From Bradyrhizobium glycinis (lineage in GTDB: Bacteria; Pseudomonadota; Alphaproteobacteria; Rhizobiales; Xanthobacteraceae), in NCBI RefSeq assembly GCF_016031655.1, contig NZ_JACCHQ010000001.1, positions 558,001 through 622,000 on the forward strand: 64,000 nucleotides of DNA, read 5' to 3'. The translations under genes were made by a program, and so were the position numbers. The notes below the pieces were generated by a model. The model was not told the origin of the DNA. It saw only the letters and a program-made list of their open reading frames with translations, and did no database searches. Of the stretch, positions 49,629-59,911 are shown in pieces; position 1 is the stretch's first letter; each line of letters opens with the position of its first letter.

Positions 49629-50492
49629 ATGCGCATGCAACCCAACGCCCAGTTCGACGGTCGGCCTATTCCCGAAGGCTCCGCGGCGACCGCCATCGAG
49701 TTGTCCGAGGCCTCGGTGACCTTCGGGCGCGGCGACCGCGCCGTGCCTGCTTTGTCGAAGACCACGCTCAAGATCGCCGACGGCGAGTTTGTCGCATTGG
49801 TCGGCCCGTCCGGATGCGGCAAATCGACCATCTTGCGTCTCGTCAGCGGCCTGGTTCAGCCGACCAGCGGCGTCGTGATCGTCGGCGGCCGCGAGGTGGC
49901 GGCGCGGGCGATGCGGGTCGGCATGGCCTTTCAAAACCCGACCATGCTGCCGTGGATGACGATCGAGCGGAATATCATGCTGCCGCTGAAGATCGTCGAG
50001 CCGTTCCGCTCGAACTACCGCAGGCTGCGCAAGACCGAATTCCGCGACAAAGCCAATGCCCTGCTGGAGCAGGTCGGCCTCAAAGGGTTTGGTAATCGCT
50101 ATCCCTGGCAGCTCTCCGGCGGCATGCTCCAGCGCGCCAATCTGTGCCGCGCGTTGATCCACGAGCCGCGCATGCTGCTGCTGGACGAACCCTTCGGCGC
50201 GCTCGACCAGTTCACCCGCGAGGAGCTGTGGGCGATCCTCCAGACCCTCTGGATCACGCACAAGCCGACCGTGCTGCTGGTCACGCACGATCTGCGCGAG
50301 GCGGGATTCCTTGCCAGCCGTATCTGCGTGATGAGCGCGCGTCCCGGCCGCATCCTCGACGACAGCCGCGTCGCGTACGCGCGGCCGCGCACCGTGGCGA
50401 TGACGTTCGAGCCGGATTTCGTCGCGCTGAACCAGAAGCTGCGCGCCTTCATCGAGGATGCGCGCAGCGCGGTTGATCAGGGGGCAGGCTGA
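49629..50492 (+). CDS. ABC transporter ATPase, NitT/TauT (SsuB) type
   Basis: This is an ATPase of 287 residues with Walker A GPSGCGKSTILR, Q-loop GMAFQNPTMLPWMTIERNIML, signature LSGGMLQRANLCRALIHEP and Walker B MLLLDEPFGALD. The permease and binding protein follow, so the transporter is complete. A second ATG lies two codons later. No ribosome binding site is visible. The permease start overlaps the stop by one base. Confidence 0.9.
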   Translation: MRMQPNAQFDGRPIPEGSAATAIELSEASVTFGRGDRAVPALSKTTLKIADGEFVALVGPSGCGKSTILRLVSGLVQPTSGVVIVGGREVAARAMRVGMAFQNPTMLPWMTIERNIMLPLKIVEPFRSNYRRLRKTEFRDKANALLEQVGLKGFGNRYPWQLSGGMLQRANLCRALIHEPRMLLLDEPFGALDQFTREELWAILQTLWITHKPTVLLVTHDLREAGFLASRICVMSARPGRILDDSRVAYARPRTVAMTFEPDFVALNQKLRAFIEDARSAVDQGAG

Positions 50493-51268
50493 TGTTCGGG
50501 ATCGATATCAGGCAGAAGGCGTGGTCGGCGGGGCTGATCGTGCTGTTCTTCGTCGCCTGGGAGCTGTTCTGCCTCATGACCGGCATGTCCGACCTGGTGC
50601 TGCCGCGACCCTCGCAGGTGTTCGTGACGCTGGTCCAACGCTTCCCGGTGCTGTGGCCGCATATCGTGCAGACGCTCGCCACCACCATGTTCGGTTTCGT
50701 GCTTGGCGTCGCGTTCGGCGTCGCCCTCGGTGCGATCATCGGCGTCTCGAAGACGGCCTACGACACCTGCTATCCACTGTTGATCGGCTTCTCCTCGATT
50801 CCCAAGGTCGCGGTGGTGCCGATCTTCGTGCTGTGGTTCGGCTCCGGCACCGTGCCGGCGGTGCTGACCGCGCTGTCGATCTGCTTCTTCCCGATCGTTG
50901 TCAATATCGCGACGGGCCTTGCCACCACCGAGCCTGAACTCGAGGACGTCTTGAAAGCGCTCGGCGCCAGCAAGCTCGACATCCTCTGGAATGTCGGTCT
51001 GCCCAGAACCATGCCGTTCTTCTTTGCTTCGCTGAAGGTGGCGATCTCCTATGCCTTCGTCGGCGCGGTGCTGTCGGAGACCGTCGCCTCCAACCGCGGC
51101 ATCGGCAACGTCATGATGACCGCGTCCTCCAATTTCAATGTGCCGCTGGTGTTCGCGGGGTTGTTCGTGCTCGCCGGGCTCGGCGTGGCCCTCTACGTCG
51201 TTTTCTCGCTGATCGAAGGGCAGGTCACCGGCTGGGCCACGCGCAAGAACGACGTGATCGCCACCTGA
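50492..51268 (+). CDS. ABC transporter permease, NitT/TauT type
   Basis: This is an inner-membrane permease of 258 residues with about six helices. It shows VLPRPSQVFVTLVQRFPVLWPHIVQTLATTMFGFVLGVAFGVALG and the EAA-like loop EDVLKALGASKLDILWNVGLPRTMPFFFASLKVAISYA. The substrate is unknown. It is in one operon with the ATPase (one-base overlap) and the binding protein. Confidence 0.9.
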   Translation: MFGIDIRQKAWSAGLIVLFFVAWELFCLMTGMSDLVLPRPSQVFVTLVQRFPVLWPHIVQTLATTMFGFVLGVAFGVALGAIIGVSKTAYDTCYPLLIGFSSIPKVAVVPIFVLWFGSGTVPAVLTALSICFFPIVVNIATGLATTEPELEDVLKALGASKLDILWNVGLPRTMPFFFASLKVAISYAFVGAVLSETVASNRGIGNVMMTASSNFNVPLVFAGLFVLAGLGVALYVVFSLIEGQVTGWATRKNDVIAT

Positions 51269-51307
51269 TTTCCAAAACCGTCACGCAACGAAGCTGAGGA
51301 GATCTCG

Positions 51308-52333
51308 ATGTTGAGGAAAGTAACCGCCGCGCTGCTGGGATTGACGCTGTCCGCCGGTGCCGTCACGGCGCAGGAGACAACGATCAAGTTCACGCTGGGC
51401 TGGAAAACCCAGGGCAGCGACGCCGCCTTCTTCTATGCCAAGGACAACGGCTTCTTCAAAGAAGAAGGTCTCAACGTCATCATCGATCAGGGCGAGGGCT
51501 CCGGCGCCACCGTCACGCGCGTGATGTCCGGGGCCTACGACGCGGGCTTCGGCGACGTCAACGCCATCATCCAGAACGCCTCGACCAAGCCGCAGGAGGC
51601 GCCCGTCATGGTCTACATGATGTGGAACCAGCCGCCGTTTGCGATCGTTGCCAAGAAGAGCAGCGGCATCAACACCATCAAGGATTTCGAAGGCCACACG
51701 CTCGGCGGTGCGCAGGGCACGCCGACGACGCGCCTGTTGCCGGTGTTCACCCGCAAGAACGGGCTCGACGGCGAGAAGATCAAGATCTCCAACATGGCGC
51801 CAAATCTGCAGGAGCCGATGCTGATCAAGGGCGACATCGATGCCGCCCTCGTGTTCAACATCACGAGCTATTTCAACCTGGTGCTCAACCGCCAGGATCC
51901 GGACAAGGACTTCAAATGGTTCTCGTTCGGTGAATATGGCCTCGATCTCTATTCCAACGGCGTGATGGTCTCCCGCAAGCTGATCGCCTCGAACCCGAAG
52001 GCCGTCGCGGGCCTGGTGCGCGCCATCAACAAGGGCGCTATCGCGGTCGCCAAGGACCAGAATGCCGGCATGAAGGCGGCACTGAACTACGACAATCTCA
52101 TCAACGCCGAGGTGGAGAAGCGCCGGCTGCAATATTCCTTCGAGAAGCTGATCGTCTCGCCGGAGATGAAGGAGATCGGCATCGGCGACATCAAGGACGA
52201 TCGCATGACCCGCGCCATCGGCATCGTGGTCGAGGGCTATCAGCTCGCCCGCGCGCCGACGCCGGCAGAGGTGTTCTCGCGCGAATTCCTGCCGCCGCGC
52301 GCGGAGCGGGAGCTGGTATATACCGCCAACTGA
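51308..52333 (+). CDS. ABC transporter substrate-binding protein, NitT/TauT (NMT1/THI5-like)
   Basis: This is a periplasmic protein of 341 residues with a signal peptide (VTAALLGLTLSAGAVTAQ). The mature part begins TTIKFTLGWKTQGSDAAFFYAKDNGFFKEEGLNVIIDQGEGSG, typical of THI5-like binding proteins that bind pyrimidines, taurine-like or nitrile-like ligands. With two deaminase-type amidohydrolases nearby, a nitrogen heterocycle is the most plausible cargo; this is inference. Confidence 0.87.
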   Translation: MLRKVTAALLGLTLSAGAVTAQETTIKFTLGWKTQGSDAAFFYAKDNGFFKEEGLNVIIDQGEGSGATVTRVMSGAYDAGFGDVNAIIQNASTKPQEAPVMVYMMWNQPPFAIVAKKSSGINTIKDFEGHTLGGAQGTPTTRLLPVFTRKNGLDGEKIKISNMAPNLQEPMLIKGDIDAALVFNITSYFNLVLNRQDPDKDFKWFSFGEYGLDLYSNGVMVSRKLIASNPKAVAGLVRAINKGAIAVAKDQNAGMKAALNYDNLINAEVEKRRLQYSFEKLIVSPEMKEIGIGDIKDDRMTRAIGIVVEGYQLARAPTPAEVFSREFLPPRAERELVYTAN

Positions 52334-52349
52334 ACTTGGAGGGACAGCC

Positions 52350-53783
52350 ATGGCCACGGAGATTTCGGCAGCCTGCCTGTTCCGTGGCCCTGACCGTGGC
52401 GTCAGCGATAACGTCGTGCTGCGGCACGGCGACGGCTTCATCACCGAAATTTCGGAAGGAGCGGGGCCGGGACCTCGCTCCTTCGTCATCCCCGCCTTCG
52501 TCAACGCACATGATCATGCCCGCGCCACGGCGTCGTCCTTCGGCGCGGTCGGCATGCCCCTGGAAAGCTGGATTCTACGCACCGCGCTGGGCTCGCCGGT
52601 CGATCCCTATCTGACAGCCGTCTCGGCATTGGCCCGTTCCGCCAGGGCGGGCTGCGCGGCGATGATGGTCCATTACACGCGCCCGAGCGGGACGCTGCCG
52701 TTGGTCGACGAGGCCAAGGCCATCGCGAAAGCCGCATCCGACGTCGGCATCCGCATCGCGTTTGCATTGGCGGTGCGTGACCAGAATCCCGTCGTCTACG
52801 GCGATGCCGAGCCGGTGCTTTCAGGGCTTCCCGGCGACGATCGCAAGACCATCGAGGATCTCTTCGTTCGCGCGCCGCTATCGCCGAAGGCCTATATCGA
52901 GCTGACCGACGCGATTGGCACGGCCATCGCCGGGCCGATGATCGACGTGCAGCTCGGGCCAGCCGGCGTGCAATGGTGCTCCAAGCCGCTGCTGGAGGCG
53001 GTGGCGGAACATTCCGCGCGGACCGGCCGGCGCATTCACATGCATCTGTTGGAAACGGTGTACCAGCGCGCCTGGGCCGACCAGCACTTTCCGGACATGG
53101 TGCGCTGGCTTCGCGACGTCGGCTTTCTTTCCGAGCGGCTGACGCTGGCGCATTGCATCCACGCCCGGCCCGAAGAGCTCGAGATGATCGCGGCCTCCGG
53201 CGCGCGCATCGTCACCAATTTCAGCTCGAACATGCATCTGCGCTCGGGCCTCGCCCCGATCGCCGCCGCGCACGGATGCGGCTGCGCCATCGCCGTCGGC
53301 GTCGACGGCCTGGCGCTGGACGAGGATGACGACATTTTGCGCGAGATGCGGCTGGTGCAGATGGTCCATGGCGGCCTCGGCTTCAAGGCGACATGGACGC
53401 CGGCCGAGATGTTTTCGCTCGCCATCCGCAACGGGCGCCATGCGACCGGCGCGCCTGGGAATGGTGAGCTCGCCGCGGGCAATCCGGCCGACTACGTCGT
53501 GATCGATCTCGATCGGCTCGATCGAGACCAGATCATGCCGGTCGATCCCATGGCGCTGCTGTTTGCGCGTGGCAACGCGTCCCTGGTGAAGGAGGTCGTC
53601 GTCGCCGGCCGGACAATCGCGCGGGAGGGGGTCTGCGTTGGCGTCGACCTGCCGGCGGTCGAGCGGGAATTGCAGGCGATGTACCGCGCTAATGTCGGCA
53701 AGCTCGATGGCTTCAGGCGAACGTGGCCGTCCCTGTCGGATCGGCTGAGCGGCTGGTTCGAGCAGCAGTTGACCTGCGAGTGA
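52350..53783 (+). CDS. Deaminase-type amidohydrolase (guanine deaminase / TrzN-like branch)
   Basis: This protein of 477 residues has metal-ligand motifs of the subtype III amidohydrolases: AFVNAHDHARATA (HxH), HMHLLETVYQ, LAHCIHARPEE and AVGVDGLALDEDDD (Asp). ELAAGNPADYVVIDLD is the typical C-terminal segment. It probably removes an amino or other group from a heterocycle. Sixteen bases separate it from the binding-protein gene, so it is in the transporter operon. The substrate is unknown. Confidence 0.84.
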   Translation: MATEISAACLFRGPDRGVSDNVVLRHGDGFITEISEGAGPGPRSFVIPAFVNAHDHARATASSFGAVGMPLESWILRTALGSPVDPYLTAVSALARSARAGCAAMMVHYTRPSGTLPLVDEAKAIAKAASDVGIRIAFALAVRDQNPVVYGDAEPVLSGLPGDDRKTIEDLFVRAPLSPKAYIELTDAIGTAIAGPMIDVQLGPAGVQWCSKPLLEAVAEHSARTGRRIHMHLLETVYQRAWADQHFPDMVRWLRDVGFLSERLTLAHCIHARPEELEMIAASGARIVTNFSSNMHLRSGLAPIAAAHGCGCAIAVGVDGLALDEDDDILREMRLVQMVHGGLGFKATWTPAEMFSLAIRNGRHATGAPGNGELAAGNPADYVVIDLDRLDRDQIMPVDPMALLFARGNASLVKEVVVAGRTIAREGVCVGVDLPAVERELQAMYRANVGKLDGFRRTWPSLSDRLSGWFEQQLTCE

Positions 53784-53919
53784 CGCGCCGATGCGCGTCG
53801 CGGAGGAATATATATCAAACAGCGATAGCAGGTAGACGCAGCCTGGTCTGGCGCTTGACCGACCTGTCGGCTATCAGCTCCGCGATAGCTCGACACCATT
53901 CCCCTTCGAGGAGCCCCTG

Positions 53920-54828
53920 ATGCGCCTACCGACCATTCTCCTGGCCCTGACATGTCTTGCCGGTGCAGCTTCGGCCGAAGAGCTCACGGGCACGCTTCAG
54001 AAGGTGAAGGAGACCAAGAAGATCACGCTGGGCTATCAGGAGGCCTCGGTGCCCTTCAGCTATCTCGACGGCAACCAGAAGCCGGTCGGCTTTGCCATGG
54101 ATATCTGCCTCCGTATCGTCGATGCCGTGAAGAAGCAACTCGGCATGCCAGACATTTCGGTCGAGACCGTCGCGGTGACGTCCTCGAACCGGATCCCCTT
54201 GATGGTCAACGGCACGCTTGACCTGCATTGCTCGGCGACCACCAACAATGCCGACCGCCAAAAGCAGGTCGCCTTCACCAACACGCATTTCCTCAGCGCG
54301 ACGCGGTTCGCGGCCCGGAAGGCGGCGAACATCAAGACCATCGACGATCTCAAGGGCAAGGCGGTCACGGCAGTTGCGGGATCCGTCAACCTGACGCAGC
54401 TCGCCAAGGTCAACACCGAGCGCAATCTCGGCATCAACATCATGCCGGCCAAGGACCAGGCCGAGGCCTTCCTGCTGCTGGAGACCGACCGTGCCCAGGC
54501 CTACGCGCTCGACGACGTCCAACTCGCGGTCGCGATCGCACGGTCGAAGGAGCCGCAGGCTTACATGATCAGCGAGGAGGCTTTCTCCAAGCCCGAGCCC
54601 TACGGCATCATGCTGCGGCGGGAGGATGCGCCATTCAAGGCGCTCGCCGACCGCGCCACCGCGGAGCTTTATGCCAGCCCGGAGATCGAGGTGCTCTACA
54701 AGAAGTGGCTGCAATCGCCGACGCCGCCGAACGGCCTCAACTATAACGTCCCGATGTCGCCGGCTTTGCGCAACGCCTTCAAGAAACCGAGCTCCAGTGC
54801 CGATCCCGATGTCTACGCGGTGAACTGA
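53920..54828 (+). CDS. Amino-acid ABC transporter substrate-binding protein (GltI/AapJ-like)
   Basis: This is a periplasmic protein of 302 residues with a signal peptide (LPTILLALTCLAGAASA) and the SBP_bac_3 fold: KKITLGYQEASVPFSYLDGNQKPVGFAMDICLRIVDAVKK, then LDLHCSATTNNADRQKQVAFTNTHF and GSVNLTQLAKVNTERNLGIN. It belongs to the glutamate/aspartate-type branch. It is an orphan: no permease or ATPase follows. The 136-base gap upstream has no clear operator. Confidence 0.88.
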   Translation: MRLPTILLALTCLAGAASAEELTGTLQKVKETKKITLGYQEASVPFSYLDGNQKPVGFAMDICLRIVDAVKKQLGMPDISVETVAVTSSNRIPLMVNGTLDLHCSATTNNADRQKQVAFTNTHFLSATRFAARKAANIKTIDDLKGKAVTAVAGSVNLTQLAKVNTERNLGINIMPAKDQAEAFLLLETDRAQAYALDDVQLAVAIARSKEPQAYMISEEAFSKPEPYGIMLRREDAPFKALADRATAELYASPEIEVLYKKWLQSPTPPNGLNYNVPMSPALRNAFKKPSSSADPDVYAVN

Positions 54829-54881
54829 GGCGCGGGCCCGAAGCGCCAGCAGATCGCCGGCTTCGCGCTGCACATCGCTGT

Positions 54882-55023
54882 GCCCTCTCCCCTTGTGGGA
54901 GAGGGCAGCTCCGCTGGTAGACCCAAGCTCGCTCGGGTGAGGGGTCTGTCTCCGCGCTTGCCGTGCGGAGAGAGACCCCTCATCCGGCGCTTCGCGCCAC
55001 CTTCTCCCACAAGGGGAGAAGGG
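54882..55023. repeat. Dispersed CCCTCTCCCCTTGTGGG-type inverted repeat
   Basis: CCCTCTCCCCTTGTGGGAG at the left (54882-54900) pairs with CTCCCACAAGGGGAGAAGGG at the right (55004-55023), and the inner GACCC..GGGTGAGGGGTCT and GAGAGACCCCTCATCC pair as well. It lies between the convergent binding-protein and CoA-ligase genes. It is a relative of the element at 28298-28436. Confidence 0.73.
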
Positions 55024-55049
55024 AAGAACGACGGGCGGATCTTCGGGCG

Positions 55050-56675
55050 TTATGCGACCCTGTACTCCCTGAAGCGCTCGCGCAGCGCCGATTTCAGCAC
55101 CTTGCCGGTGCCGGTCATCGGGAATTCGTCGAGGAATTCGACGGCGTCCGGCAGCCACCAGCTCGCGATCTTCGGACGCATGTGTTCGAGCAGCGTCTTT
55201 CCATCGACGGTCGCTCCCTTCTTGCGGACGACGAGGAGCAGGGGACGCTCCTGCCATTTCTCGTGGCTGATGGCGACAACGGCCGCTTGCAGCACGTCGG
55301 GGTGGGACAGTGCGATGTCCTCGAGCTGGATCGAGGAGATCCACTCGCCGCCGGACTTGATCACGTCCTTGGAGCGATCGGTCAGCGTGACGTGGCCTTG
55401 TGGGTCGATCACGGCCATGTCGCCGGTGATCAGCCAGCCGTCGCGGTCGAGGCCTTCCTCCAGCTTCATGTAGCCGGAGGCGACCCAGGGCCCGCGGGCG
55501 CGCAAATGCCCGACGGTCTTGCCGTCGCGCGGCAGCTCGACGCCGGCGTCGTCGACGATGCGCAAATGCGTGCCGAAACAGGCGCGGCCCGAGACCTGGC
55601 GGCGGTCGAATTTCTCCTTCTCGCTGAGATGCTCCGAGCCAGGCCGCAGGCCGGGCATCGAGCAGCCCAGCGCCTCGGTCATGCCCCAGGCCTGGATGTA
55701 GTCGACATTGTACTCGCGCTTGAGCTTCTCGACCATCGCGCGCGGCGGGGCCGAGCCCGATGACAGCGTCGCGCGCAAGGCCGAGAATTTGTTGCCGGTC
55801 CGCCCGAGCCAGTCGAGCAGGATCAGCCAGAAGCTCGGCACGCCCGCCGACAACGTCACCTTCTCACCTTCCAGCAATTCATAGAGCTTGTCCGGCTCGT
55901 AGTTGCGGCCGGGCAGCACCAGCTTGGAGCCGGTATAGGGCGCGGTGAACGGCATGTTCCAGCCATTGCCGTGGAAGAGCGGCGCCATCGGCATCATCAC
56001 CTCGCGCACGCCTTCGACGTGTCCCGGCAGGAAGTCGAAATTGCAGCAGGTCATGGTTTGCAGGATCGCGGCGCGGTGCGAATAGATCACGCCCTTGGGA
56101 TTGCCCGTCGTACCCGAAGTGTAGCAGATCGTGGAGGCGGACTTCTCGTCGAACTCCGGCCAGGCGAAGCCGGCATCGCTCTCCTTGTTCAGAAGCTCTT
56201 CGTAGCAATGGACGTTCGCGAGCTTCGTCTCCGGCATCCGCTCGCGCGAGGACATCACGACATAGGCCTCGACCGTCTTCAGCTGCGGCGCGATCGCCTC
56301 CACGATCGGCAGCGTGGCGCGGTCGATGAAGAGCAGGCGGTCCTCGGCATGGTTGATGATGTAGACGAGCTGCTCGGGAAACAGCCTGGGATTGACGGTG
56401 TGCAGCACGTAGCCCATGCCTGGCGCGGCGTAGAACATCTCGAAATGCCGGTGCGTATTCCAGGCCAGCGTTCCGACGCGGTCGCCTTGCTTCATCCCGA
56501 GCCGCTTCAGCGCCAGCGCCATGCGCTTGATGCGCGGATGCGCGTCGGCATAGGTGTAGCGATGGATGTCGCCCTCGATCTCGCGTGCGACGATCTCGGC
56601 TTCGCCATGATAATCGGCCGCGTATTGGATCAGGCCGCTGATCAGCAGCGGCATGTCCATCATCAATCCCTGCAT
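55050..56675 (-). CDS. AMP-binding acyl-CoA ligase (fatty-acid CoA ligase family)
   Basis: This is an adenylate-forming enzyme of 541 residues. The AMP motif is seen as ICYTSGTTGNPKGVIYSH, followed by WGMTEALG, DRDGWLITGDMAVIDPQGHVTLTDRSKDVIKSGGEWIS and the C-terminal lysine in FPMTGTGKVLKSALRE. It resembles the medium-chain/long-chain ligases of the AlkK type. The start is set at 56675 (MQGLMMDMP), since GGAGG lies 5-6 bases before it. The upstream in-frame ATG at 56696 has no binding site. The substrate is unknown; the divergent monooxygenase may be a pathway partner. Confidence 0.88.
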   Translation of the reverse strand: MQGLMMDMPLLISGLIQYAADYHGEAEIVAREIEGDIHRYTYADAHPRIKRMALALKRLGMKQGDRVGTLAWNTHRHFEMFYAAPGMGYVLHTVNPRLFPEQLVYIINHAEDRLLFIDRATLPIVEAIAPQLKTVEAYVVMSSRERMPETKLANVHCYEELLNKESDAGFAWPEFDEKSASTICYTSGTTGNPKGVIYSHRAAILQTMTCCNFDFLPGHVEGVREVMMPMAPLFHGNGWNMPFTAPYTGSKLVLPGRNYEPDKLYELLEGEKVTLSAGVPSFWLILLDWLGRTGNKFSALRATLSSGSAPPRAMVEKLKREYNVDYIQAWGMTEALGCSMPGLRPGSEHLSEKEKFDRRQVSGRACFGTHLRIVDDAGVELPRDGKTVGHLRARGPWVASGYMKLEEGLDRDGWLITGDMAVIDPQGHVTLTDRSKDVIKSGGEWISSIQLEDIALSHPDVLQAAVVAISHEKWQERPLLLVVRKKGATVDGKTLLEHMRPKIASWWLPDAVEFLDEFPMTGTGKVLKSALRERFREYRVA

Positions 56676-56851
56676 GGTTTCCCTCCGGATAGCCATGTCG
56701 TTGCATGGCGTAGGATCGTGATTTGCGCTTGAGGTTAGCGGAACGTCATGCAGCGTTCACGTAAAAAACAAAGAGCCTGATTGCATGCCGCGCTTTTTCG
56801 GCGCTAACGTGCGGTGAGCTGTCGGCGAGGCAGCATGCGCGGAGGAATCGA

Positions 56852-58705
56852 ATGTCAGCGGAAAGACACAAGACCGATGCAAGCGGCGCTTCTACGGTTG
56901 ATATTTCCGCTCTCCGTGCCCGCTATCGCGACGAGCGCGACCGCCGTCTGCGCGCCGAGGGCAAGGCGCAGTATGTCGAGGTCGCGGGCGAGTTCGGCCG
57001 TTATCTCGACGACCCCTGGGCTGATCCCGGATTTGCGCGCGCGGCTATCAGCGAAGCGACCGAAGTGCTCATCGTCGGCGGTGGCTTCGGCGGCCTCTTG
57101 TGTGGCGCGCGGTTGCGCGAGGCCGGCATCGCGGATTTTCGTATCGTGGAAAAGGCCGCCGACTTCGGCGGCACCTGGTACTGGAATCGTTATCCCGGCG
57201 CCGCCTGCGATACCGAGAGCTATATCTATCTGCCGCTGCTGGAAGAGACCGGCTACATGCCGGTGCGCAAATATGCTAGGGCGCCGGAGATCTACGAGCA
57301 CTCGCGCCGCATCGGTCGGCATTTCGGGCTGTACGAGCGCGCGCTGTTTCAGACCGTCATCTCGCGGATGACCTGGCAGGAGCATGAGGCGCGTTGGCTG
57401 GTCGAGACCGATCGGGGCGATCAGATCCGCGCCCGCTTCGTTATCCTCGCCGGTGGACCGCTCAGCCGTCCGAAGCTGCCAGGCATTCCCGGCATCGAGA
57501 CGTTCAGAGGTCACAGCTTTCATACCAGTCGTTGGGATTACGGCTACACCGGCGGCAATGCCGACGGCGGCCTGACCGGTCTTGCCGACAAGCGCGTTGG
57601 CATCATCGGCACCGGCGCCACCGCCGTGCAGTGCGTGCCGCATCTCGGCCGCTCGGCAAAGGAGCTCTATGTGTTCCAGCGAACGCCGTCCGCGATCGGG
57701 GTTCGCGATGATCGTCCGACGGACCCGGCCTGGGCGCAGAGCCTCAAGCCAGGCTGGCAGCGCGAGCGCATGGACAATTTTACGGCCGTGATTTCAGGCG
57801 AGCCGTTCGAGCAGGACCTGGTGCAGGACGGCTGGACGGGCCTGCTCGGCGAGATCCTGCTGGCACCGCGCCGGCAACCGCAGCCGGTGACCTCGCTGGA
57901 GGAGGCGCTGAAGGTGATCGAGCAGGCCGACTACCGCAAGATGGAGGAGATCCGCGCCCGCGTCGACACGGTGGTCAAGGACGAGGCGACCGCGGCTGCG
58001 CTCAAGCCCTGGTACAAGGCGTTCTGTAAGCGGCCGTGCTTCCACGACGAATATCTCGACACCTTCAACCGTCCCAACGTGCATCTCGTCGATACCGGGG
58101 GGAAGGGCGTCGAACGCATCACCGAGCATGCCGTCGTCGCTGGCGGCAGGGCCTACGAGCTCGACTGCCTGATCTATGCCAGCGGCTTCGAGGTCGGCAC
58201 CGATTACGCTCGCCGCATGGGCTTCGAGGTCTATGGCCGCGACGGCATGAGCCTGTCCGAGCGCTGGCGGGACGGCGTCAAGACGCTGCACGGTTTCTAC
58301 AGTCGCGGCTTTCCGAACTGCTTCTTGATCGTCACCGTGCAGGCCGGCCAGAGCGCCAATTTTCCGCACATCATCGATGAGCAGTCGCAGCACATCGCCT
58401 ATGTCATCAAGCAGGCGCGCGCGTGCAACGCACGCACCCTGGAGCCGACGCTTGCCGCCGAGAATGCCTGGGTCGAGGAGGTCGTCAAGGCCGCGCTCGG
58501 CCGACAGACCTATCTCGCCGAATGCACGCCGGGCTACTACAACAACGAAGGTGTGTTCGATCCGATCGCGGCAAGAAACAGCCAATATTGGCGCGGGCCG
58601 GTGGCATTCCTGCGGCTGCTCGACAAATGGCGCAAGGAGGGCAGGCTGGAAGGCCTCGAATTGTCCTATGATCAGGCCATGGAGTCGGCGCGTTCTGCCG
58701 GGTAA
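56852..58705 (+). CDS. Baeyer-Villiger-type flavin monooxygenase
   Basis: This protein of 617 residues has the FAD Rossmann motif [17 protein letters not shown], then [25 protein letters not shown], which is typical for cyclohexanone monooxygenase-like enzymes. The Baeyer-Villiger fingerprint FxGxxxHxxxWD is present ([13 protein letters not shown]). The NADPH motif is [12 protein letters not shown]. The substrate is not known; a cyclic or long ketone is possible. It is divergent from the CoA ligase gene. GGAGG precedes the ATG by about 7 bases. Confidence 0.88.
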   Translation: MSAERHKTDASGASTVDISALRARYRDERDRRLRAEGKAQYVEVAGEFGRYLDDPWADPGFARAAISEATEVLIVGGGFGGLLCGARLREAGIADFRIVEKAADFGGTWYWNRYPGAACDTESYIYLPLLEETGYMPVRKYARAPEIYEHSRRIGRHFGLYERALFQTVISRMTWQEHEARWLVETDRGDQIRARFVILAGGPLSRPKLPGIPGIETFRGHSFHTSRWDYGYTGGNADGGLTGLADKRVGIIGTGATAVQCVPHLGRSAKELYVFQRTPSAIGVRDDRPTDPAWAQSLKPGWQRERMDNFTAVISGEPFEQDLVQDGWTGLLGEILLAPRRQPQPVTSLEEALKVIEQADYRKMEEIRARVDTVVKDEATAAALKPWYKAFCKRPCFHDEYLDTFNRPNVHLVDTGGKGVERITEHAVVAGGRAYELDCLIYASGFEVGTDYARRMGFEVYGRDGMSLSERWRDGVKTLHGFYSRGFPNCFLIVTVQAGQSANFPHIIDEQSQHIAYVIKQARACNARTLEPTLAAENAWVEEVVKAALGRQTYLAECTPGYYNNEGVFDPIAARNSQYWRGPVAFLRLLDKWRKEGRLEGLELSYDQAMESARSAG

Positions 58706-58745
58706 GATTGTGCCGCCGAGCGGTACAGGACAGGAGAGGTCGGGC

Positions 58746-59564
58746 ATGATCAGGGGCAGGGCTGTTGCGGGAGCGGTTCTTGGCGCAATGACGCTGCTCG
58801 CTTGCCTGGCATCCTCCGCCGAGGCCGCGCAATGCGGTAGCTCGCCGGCCGGTTTCGAGGCCTGGAAGCGCGAGTTCAGCGCGGAGGCGCAAGCCAAGGG
58901 CATCGGCCCCACCGCGCTGTCGGCGCTGATGCAGACGAACTATGCCAGCGCCACGATCGCGGCCGACCGCGGCCAGCGCAGCTTTTCGCTGACGCTCGAC
59001 CAGTTCCTGGCCAAGCGCGGCGCCACCACCATCGTCGCCAAGGGCCGGCAGCTCAAGCAGTCGCAGGCCGCCTTGTTCGCCTCGATCCAGCAGCGCTACG
59101 GCGTCCCGCCCGGGCCGCTGATCGCGATCTGGGGCATGGAGACCGGCTTCGGCAGCCAGCGCGGCAACCAGAACATGCTGTCGTCGATCGCGACCCTCGC
59201 TTATGACTGCCGCCGTCCCGAATTCTTCACCGACCAGCTCTATGCCGCCCTGAAGCTGATCGACCGCGGTACGCTGTCGGGATCGACCCGCGGCTCCATG
59301 CATGGCGAGGTCGGCCAGACCCAATTCATGCCCAAGAACATTCTGGCCTACGGCACCGGAAATCTCGAAGTTGCGGCCAATGCGCTAAACTCGACGGCAA
59401 ATTTCCTCAAAGCCCATGGCTGGCGCGCGGGAGCCGGATACCAGCCGGGCGAGCCGAATTTCGCCGCGATCGAGGCCTGGAATGCCGCCGGCGTGTACCA
59501 GAAGGCGATCGCGCTGATGGGCCGGCAGATCGACGAGGGCGGGGCTGCTGCGGCCTCGCGCTGA
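58746..59564 (+). CDS. Lytic murein transglycosylase (MltB-like)
   Basis: This is a secreted protein of 272 residues. The signal peptide ends near SSAEAAQ, with a possible lipobox-like LLAC further in front (residues 17-20). The MltB core has GVPPGPLIAIWGMETGFGSQRGNQ, with the catalytic glutamate in MET, and GSMHGEVGQTQFMPKNILAYG. It cuts peptidoglycan glycan strands. The ATG at 58746 is preferred because the longer frame runs inside the monooxygenase gene. Confidence 0.87.
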   Translation: MIRGRAVAGAVLGAMTLLACLASSAEAAQCGSSPAGFEAWKREFSAEAQAKGIGPTALSALMQTNYASATIAADRGQRSFSLTLDQFLAKRGATTIVAKGRQLKQSQAALFASIQQRYGVPPGPLIAIWGMETGFGSQRGNQNMLSSIATLAYDCRRPEFFTDQLYAALKLIDRGTLSGSTRGSMHGEVGQTQFMPKNILAYGTGNLEVAANALNSTANFLKAHGWRAGAGYQPGEPNFAAIEAWNAAGVYQKAIALMGRQIDEGGAAAASR

Positions 59565-59677
59565 GCTCTTGCTCAGCGACGTGTGATGCGAAGGCAAGAG
59601 AAAGTTGTTGCCTTCTGGAACCGACGGCACGAGGTTTGCTTTGATCAAGTTCAGGGCTGGGCATGAGGAGACTCAAC

Positions 59678-59899
59678 ATGGCTACCCAGATCGTGATGGA
59701 CCAGACTGGCGATACGCGCCACGAGTTTGATCCTGGCAATGCCGAAGCGCTGGCGCGAGCCGAACGGCGCTTTCGTGAGCTGACCGGAGCGGGCTTCACC
59801 GCCGCGCTTCGAACCGGACCCGGCGAAGTGACCCGCATCCGATCGTTCGATCCGACCGCGCAGGAAACGCTGTTCTATCCCCGTCTGGTCGGCGGTTGA
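59678..59899 (+). CDS. Hypothetical small protein, 73 residues
   Basis: GAGGAG at 59665-59670 supports the ATG at 59678. The product (MATQIVMDQTGDTRHEFDPG, then ALARAERRFRELTGAGFTAALRTGPGEV and IRSFDPTAQETLFYPRLVGG) looks like a compact alpha/beta protein. I do not recognise it. The next gene starts 12 bases later, so they probably form an operon. Confidence 0.6.
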   Translation: MATQIVMDQTGDTRHEFDPGNAEALARAERRFRELTGAGFTAALRTGPGEVTRIRSFDPTAQETLFYPRLVGG

Positions 59900-59911
59900 T
59901 CTGAGCTGCTC